Below are positions 5,712 through 8,605 of a stretch of DNA of 8,605 nt, in pieces. The stretch covers positions 1-8,605 of the forward strand of contig JAGACN010000159.1 in assembly GCA_017614095.1 (NCBI GenBank). Direction: 5' to 3'. Source of the DNA: Clostridia bacterium. Its GTDB lineage: Bacteria > Bacillota_A > Clostridia > Oscillospirales > CAG-382. The notes beneath the pieces were generated by a model. It was not told the origin of the DNA, ran no database searches, and saw nothing but the letters and a program-made list of their open reading frames with translations. Position 1 is the stretch's first letter; every line of letters starts with the position of its first letter. The position numbers and the translations under genes were made by a program.

Positions 5712-6938
5712 ATGTCCATTCCCGTTCCGGAGCCGCGCATCCGCGCGTTCGAATCGTTCGGATTCGGCATGTTCGTCCACTGGGGACTGTATTCCCAGCT
5801 CGGCCGGGGCGAATGGGTCCGCCATTTCGAACGGATCCCGCCGGAGACCTACGACGAACTTCTAAAGACCTTTACCGCTTCCCGTTTCGACGCGGACGCC
5901 CTCGCAAGACTGGCCCGCGACGCGGGCTGCCGGTATATCACGCTCACCGCGCGTCACCACGAAGGGTTTTCCCTGTACGATACCAAAGGGCTCAGCGCGT
6001 TCGACGCGCCGCACAGTCCGGCCGGACGGGATCTGATAAGCGAATTCGTGGACGCCTGCCGCCGGCACGGGATCGCTCCCTTTTTCTACCATACCACGCT
6101 GGACTGGCGTCATCCGGACTTCGAAGGCGACTTCCGGTCCTATCTGAAATACCTGCGCGCGTCCGTAGAGATCCTGTGCACTGCATACGGCCCCATCGGG
6201 GGGATCTGGTTCGACGGCAACTGGTCCAAGCCGGAAGGGACGGACTGGGAGGAGGACGAACTGTACGCCCTGATCCGCCGCTATCAGCCGGAAGCCATGA
6301 TCATCAACAATACCGGGATCGCTTCGCGCGGCAAAGTGGGTCATCCCGAGATCGACTCCACTACGTTCGAGCAGGGCCGTCCGGAACCCATGGACCGCGA
6401 AGGGATGGACAAATACGTCGCCGCCGAGATGTGCGAGACGCTCAACGACCACTGGGGGATCGGGACCAAGGACTTCAACTACAAATCACTGGCCCGTCTC
6501 ATTGAAAATCTGTGCGCCTGCCGTAAAGTCGGCGCCAACTACCTGCTCAACGTCGGTCCGGACGGCGAAGGCTCGATCCTGCCGCTGCAGGCCGAACTGA
6601 TGCGCGGCATCGGCGCATGGATCCGGGCGGTCGGAGAAGACCCCGTCTATCTGGGGCGTCCGTGCGGCGTGTCCGGCGAAGAGGGAACAAAGGATTTCGC
6701 GTTGAAAGAGGCAGGCGGGGACCGGATCTGGTTCTTCATCCACGATCTGCCGGTCGCCGGAACGGAACCGGTCAAACGGACGTTCCTCGGCCTGAAAGAC
6801 ACGATACGGGATCTGCATTGGACGGACAACGGCGAATCCCTGCCCCTGACACAGTCTGGAGGCTCTGCCGAGCTTGCCCTGAGCCCCTATCCGTACGGGA
6901 CCAGTCTGGTCGTACGCATTGCGGAAGGGCGGGTCTGA
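5712..6938 (+). CDS. Alpha-L-fucosidase, glycoside hydrolase family 29
   Basis: A 408-residue GH29 enzyme that releases alpha-linked L-fucose from glycans with retention of configuration. The (beta/alpha)8 domain shows the family landmarks in order: FGMFVHWG (His23-Trp24), ARHHEGF (His82-His83), HTTLDWRHPD and GGIWFDGNW, where Asp168 sits in the WFDG motif as the expected nucleophile. VGANYLLNVGPDGEG near the end of the barrel is also characteristic. The acid/base residue cannot be assigned by eye. About residues 310-408 form a small C-terminal beta domain. There is no signal peptide, so it should act in the cytoplasm on imported fucosyl oligosaccharides. AGGAGG (5701-5706) lies 5 bases before the ATG and fixes the start. 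No fucose kinase, isomerase, aldolase or transporter gene lies beside it. It ends 17 bases from the stop of the converging membrane protein gene. Confidence 0.92.
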   Translation: MSIPVPEPRIRAFESFGFGMFVHWGLYSQLGRGEWVRHFERIPPETYDELLKTFTASRFDADALARLARDAGCRYITLTARHHEGFSLYDTKGLSAFDAPHSPAGRDLISEFVDACRRHGIAPFFYHTTLDWRHPDFEGDFRSYLKYLRASVEILCTAYGPIGGIWFDGNWSKPEGTDWEEDELYALIRRYQPEAMIINNTGIASRGKVGHPEIDSTTFEQGRPEPMDREGMDKYVAAEMCETLNDHWGIGTKDFNYKSLARLIENLCACRKVGANYLLNVGPDGEGSILPLQAELMRGIGAWIRAVGEDPVYLGRPCGVSGEEGTKDFALKEAGGDRIWFFIHDLPVAGTEPVKRTFLGLKDTIRDLHWTDNGESLPLTQSGGSAELALSPYPYGTSLVVRIAEGRV

Positions 6939-6955
6939 GGCGGATCTCTGAACGA

Positions 6956-7558
6956 TTATTCGGTCTCGACGACGGCTGTCGCCTCTTTTGCGAGCCGCTT
7001 GCGCAGCCGGTTCATGCCGATTGCGATGACGAACCCGACCAGTCCGTCGGCTGCCAGAACGATGTACGTGAAGGTCTTGAGCACCTGCTCCTCGAACGGG
7101 ACCAGCGCGATCAGGACGGAACAGACGATGAAGATGGCTGCCACGCACAGGACCGGGATCCAGAGGACGGACTTCAGACATTTTAACTGAATGGCGTTCT
7201 GCAGCTGGATGATGGCCGTCAGCATGATGCAGATGTCCAGAAAGATGATCAGACTCGTTGCAATGAAATCGGCTTTGATGACGGTACAGACACCGAGCAG
7301 TATGGCCAGTACGCCGATGGAAAAACCGTAGGAGGACAGGTTCATATACTGTTTCTCTGCAAAATAGCGAATGGTCCACGCGGCGCCGATGATGATCAGC
7401 ATGGCACCGATCAGAATAGCAAAGATCTTGGTGTCTATGGACGTAAAGAGCAGGAGAATGCCGATCACAAGGAATACGATGGGGAGCAGGAAGGAGAAAA
7501 GCAGTCCGCGGTCGTGCATAAAGGCTTTTGCACCGTTGACGGGTTGGTTGCTGTTCAT
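6956..7558 (-). CDS. DUF308 / HdeD-like six-helix membrane protein
   Basis: A 200-residue integral membrane protein with six predicted helices at about residues 19-38, 44-64, 77-94, 98-119, 131-152 and 161-182, in three pairs of hydrophobic hairpins as in the DUF308 (HdeD-like) repeat family. The IGAMLIIIGAAWTIRYF stretch in helix 2 is the kind of Gly-rich hairpin seen there. A basic C-terminal tail (RLRKRLAK) and basic N-terminal residues suggest both ends are cytoplasmic. E. coli HdeD is linked to acid resistance, but most Firmicute relatives have no tested role. GGAGG on the minus strand (7566-7570) lies 7 bases before the ATG at 7558. It follows the aldolase gene on the same strand but a terminator lies between them, and no clear promoter is visible in the short gap. 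Its stop faces the fucosidase stop across 17 bases. Confidence 0.8.
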   Translation of the reverse strand: MNSNQPVNGAKAFMHDRGLLFSFLLPIVFLVIGILLLFTSIDTKIFAILIGAMLIIIGAAWTIRYFAEKQYMNLSSYGFSIGVLAILLGVCTVIKADFIATSLIIFLDICIMLTAIIQLQNAIQLKCLKSVLWIPVLCVAAIFIVCSVLIALVPFEEQVLKTFTYIVLAADGLVGFVIAIGMNRLRKRLAKEATAVVETE

Positions 7559-7610
7559 GGTATTACCTCCGAAAAAATGATGCGGTCCGCCCGTCCGGCG
7601 GTCCCTTTGG

Positions 7611-7647
7611 AAAAAAACGCGCCCCGCGGGAAAAACGGGGCGCGTTT
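7611..7647 (-). terminator. Intrinsic terminator of the aldolase gene
   Basis: A perfect 12-bp stem (7615-7626 with 7636-7647, core cgcgccccg/cggggcgcg) encloses a 9-base loop. Read on the minus strand it runs into seven T (complement of the A run at 7611-7617). It begins 14 bases after the aldolase stop. On the plus side there is only TTT within the stem, so it should work in one direction only. Confidence 0.92.
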
Positions 7648-7661
7648 GCGCGTGACGAAAA

Positions 7662-8605
7662 TTACGCTTTGCCGTTGCAGCCGAGCACGTCGATCAGTTT
7701 GTGACGGACGAGTTCCTTGATGTTTGCGCGGGCGGGTTTCAGATATTCTCTGGGGTCGAACTTGTCGGGATGCTCGCAGAAGAACTTCCGGATGGTTCCG
7801 GTCATGGCGAGACGGAGGTCGGAATCGATGTTGATCTTGCAGACCGAGCTGCGGGCCGCTTCACGGAGCTGAGATTCCGGAATGCCGACCGCGTCCGGCA
7901 TGGCGCCGCCGTGTTCGTTGATCATCTTCACGTATTCCTGCGGAACGGAAGAGGAGCCATGCAGAACGATCGGGAATCCGGGCAGGCGTTTTTCAACTTC
8001 TTTCAGCACGTCAAAACGGAGCGGAGGCGGGACCAGGATGCCTTCCTCGTTGCGGGTGCACTGCGCGGCCGTGAATTTGTACGCGCCGTGCGACGTACCG
8101 ATGGCGATGGCCAGCGAGTCGCATCCGGTGCGGGAAACGAACTCTTCGACTTCTTCGGGGCGGGTGTAGGATTCCGCGCCGTGCGCGACCTTCACTTCGT
8201 CCTCGATGCCGGCGAGGGTGCCCAGTTCGGCTTCGACGACGACGCCGTGCTCATGAGCGTATTCCACGACCTTGCGGGTGATCTCGATATTCTCTTCGAA
8301 CGGCTTGGAGGAGGCGTCGATCATGACGGAAGTGAATCCGCCGTCGATGCAGGCTTTGCAGGTTTCAAAATCCGGGCCGTGGTCCAGGTGCAGAACGATC
8401 GGGATGTCCGGGCAGTTGATGACGGCCGCTTCGACCAGTTTGACCAGATAGGTGTGGTTGGCATAGGCGCGGGCCCCTTTGGAGACCTGGAGAATGACAG
8501 GCGCGTGCTCTTCGGAGCAGGCTTCGGTGATCGCCTGGACGATTTCCATGTTGTTGACGTTGAATGCGCCGATGGCGTATCCGCCGTTGTAGGCTTTCGC
8601 GAACA
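7662..8605 (-). CDS. fba: Class II fructose-1,6-bisphosphate aldolase (N-terminus cut by window edge)
   Basis: Zinc-dependent aldolase that splits fructose-1,6-bisphosphate into dihydroxyacetone phosphate and glyceraldehyde-3-phosphate in glycolysis, in the cytoplasm. The frame runs through the right edge: upstream of the internal ATG at 8549, codons for FAKAYNGGYAIGAFNVNN continue in frame, the standard N-terminal motif, so only about ten residues are missing. Key sites are intact: HLDHG with catalytic Asp (8382-8384) and a zinc His (8379-8381), VEAELG, GTSHGAYKF with a zinc His (8088-8090), LHGSSSVP with a zinc His (7959-7961), and KINIDSDLR for phosphate binding. Length (over 310 residues) fits the family. 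The related tagatose-bisphosphate aldolases share these motifs, but the sequence and solitary setting favour fructose-bisphosphate. C-ending codons dominate, as expected of a highly expressed gene. A strong terminator follows the stop. Confidence 0.95.
   Translation of the reverse strand, partial: FAKAYNGGYAIGAFNVNNMEIVQAITEACSEEHAPVILQVSKGARAYANHTYLVKLVEAAVINCPDIPIVLHLDHGPDFETCKACIDGGFTSVMIDASSKPFEENIEITRKVVEYAHEHGVVVEAELGTLAGIEDEVKVAHGAESYTRPEEVEEFVSRTGCDSLAIAIGTSHGAYKFTAAQCTRNEEGILVPPPLRFDVLKEVEKRLPGFPIVLHGSSSVPQEYVKMINEHGGAMPDAVGIPESQLREAARSSVCKINIDSDLRLAMTGTIRKFFCEHPDKFDPREYLKPARANIKELVRHKLIDVLGCNGKA

Noticed and set aside
3768..5825. Long minus-strand open frame of 685 codons
   Set aside because: It runs antisense across the end of the Big_2 lipoprotein gene, the whole receptor gene, a terminator and the start of the fucosidase gene. 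Its product is low-complexity (Val, Arg, Gly, Asp rich) with no motifs. It is a shadow of the C-ending codon bias on the opposite strand.
4970..6505. Plus-strand open frame of 511 codons bridging the receptor and fucosidase genes
   Set aside because: It is out of frame with two well-supported genes and reads through the terminator at 5571-5601. Its Arg-rich composition is typical of a frame-shifted shadow.
8547..8549. ATG at 8549 (minus strand) as the aldolase start
   Set aside because: In-frame codons upstream encode the conserved AKAYNGGYAIGAFNVNN N-terminus, so this Met is internal and the true start lies beyond the window.
1..8605. Mobile elements, CRISPR arrays, tRNA or rRNA genes
   Set aside because: I saw no transposase or integrase coding, no regularly spaced repeats of CRISPR type, and no tRNA-like cloverleaf or rRNA sequence in the short intergenic gaps.

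Overview
This 8.6 kb, G+C-rich window looks like chromosomal DNA from a Firmicute, most likely a gut-associated member of the Clostridia (Oscillospirales or a relative). The reasons are AGGAGG-type ribosome binding sites, typical Gram-positive lipoprotein signal peptides followed by Ser/Glu/Gln-rich tethers, a PotD and a large orphan solute-binding lipoprotein of clostridial type, and a class II aldolase. The genus is inference; there is no rRNA or other taxonomic marker here.

Layout. 1-761 is the 3' part of a potD-like polyamine-binding protein gene, closed by a strong intrinsic terminator (803-841). 885-2642 encodes a complete homodimer-type ABC exporter (YwjA/MsbA-like) starting at GTG. 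A near-consensus extended -10 sigma-A promoter (2681-2709) then drives a Big_2-domain lipoprotein (2761-3882) and probably also the next gene, a 523-residue extracellular solute-binding lipoprotein (3969-5540), since no terminator separates them; a hairpin at 5571-5601 ends this unit. A cytoplasmic GH29 alpha-L-fucosidase follows (5712-6938) with its own candidate promoter. Two minus-strand genes converge on it: a six-helix DUF308/HdeD-like membrane protein (6956-7558) and class II fructose-bisphosphate aldolase (7662 to beyond the right edge), separated by a clear terminator on the aldolase side.

How the parts relate. The window is a string of short, mostly independent transcription units. 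Three units handle transport or surface functions (polyamine uptake, ABC export, a tandem lipoprotein pair), one processes fucosylated glycans inside the cell, and one is central glycolysis. The solute-binding lipoprotein has no permease or ATPase gene beside it, so its partners must be encoded elsewhere. A link between it and the fucosidase is possible but unsupported beyond adjacency.

No mobile element, CRISPR array, tRNA or rRNA was seen. I found no convincing undescribed multi-gene system. The least explained item is the Big_2 lipoprotein with its unassigned C-terminal domain, together with its tandem arrangement with the solute-binding lipoprotein. No gene-free stretch exceeds about 170 bases.
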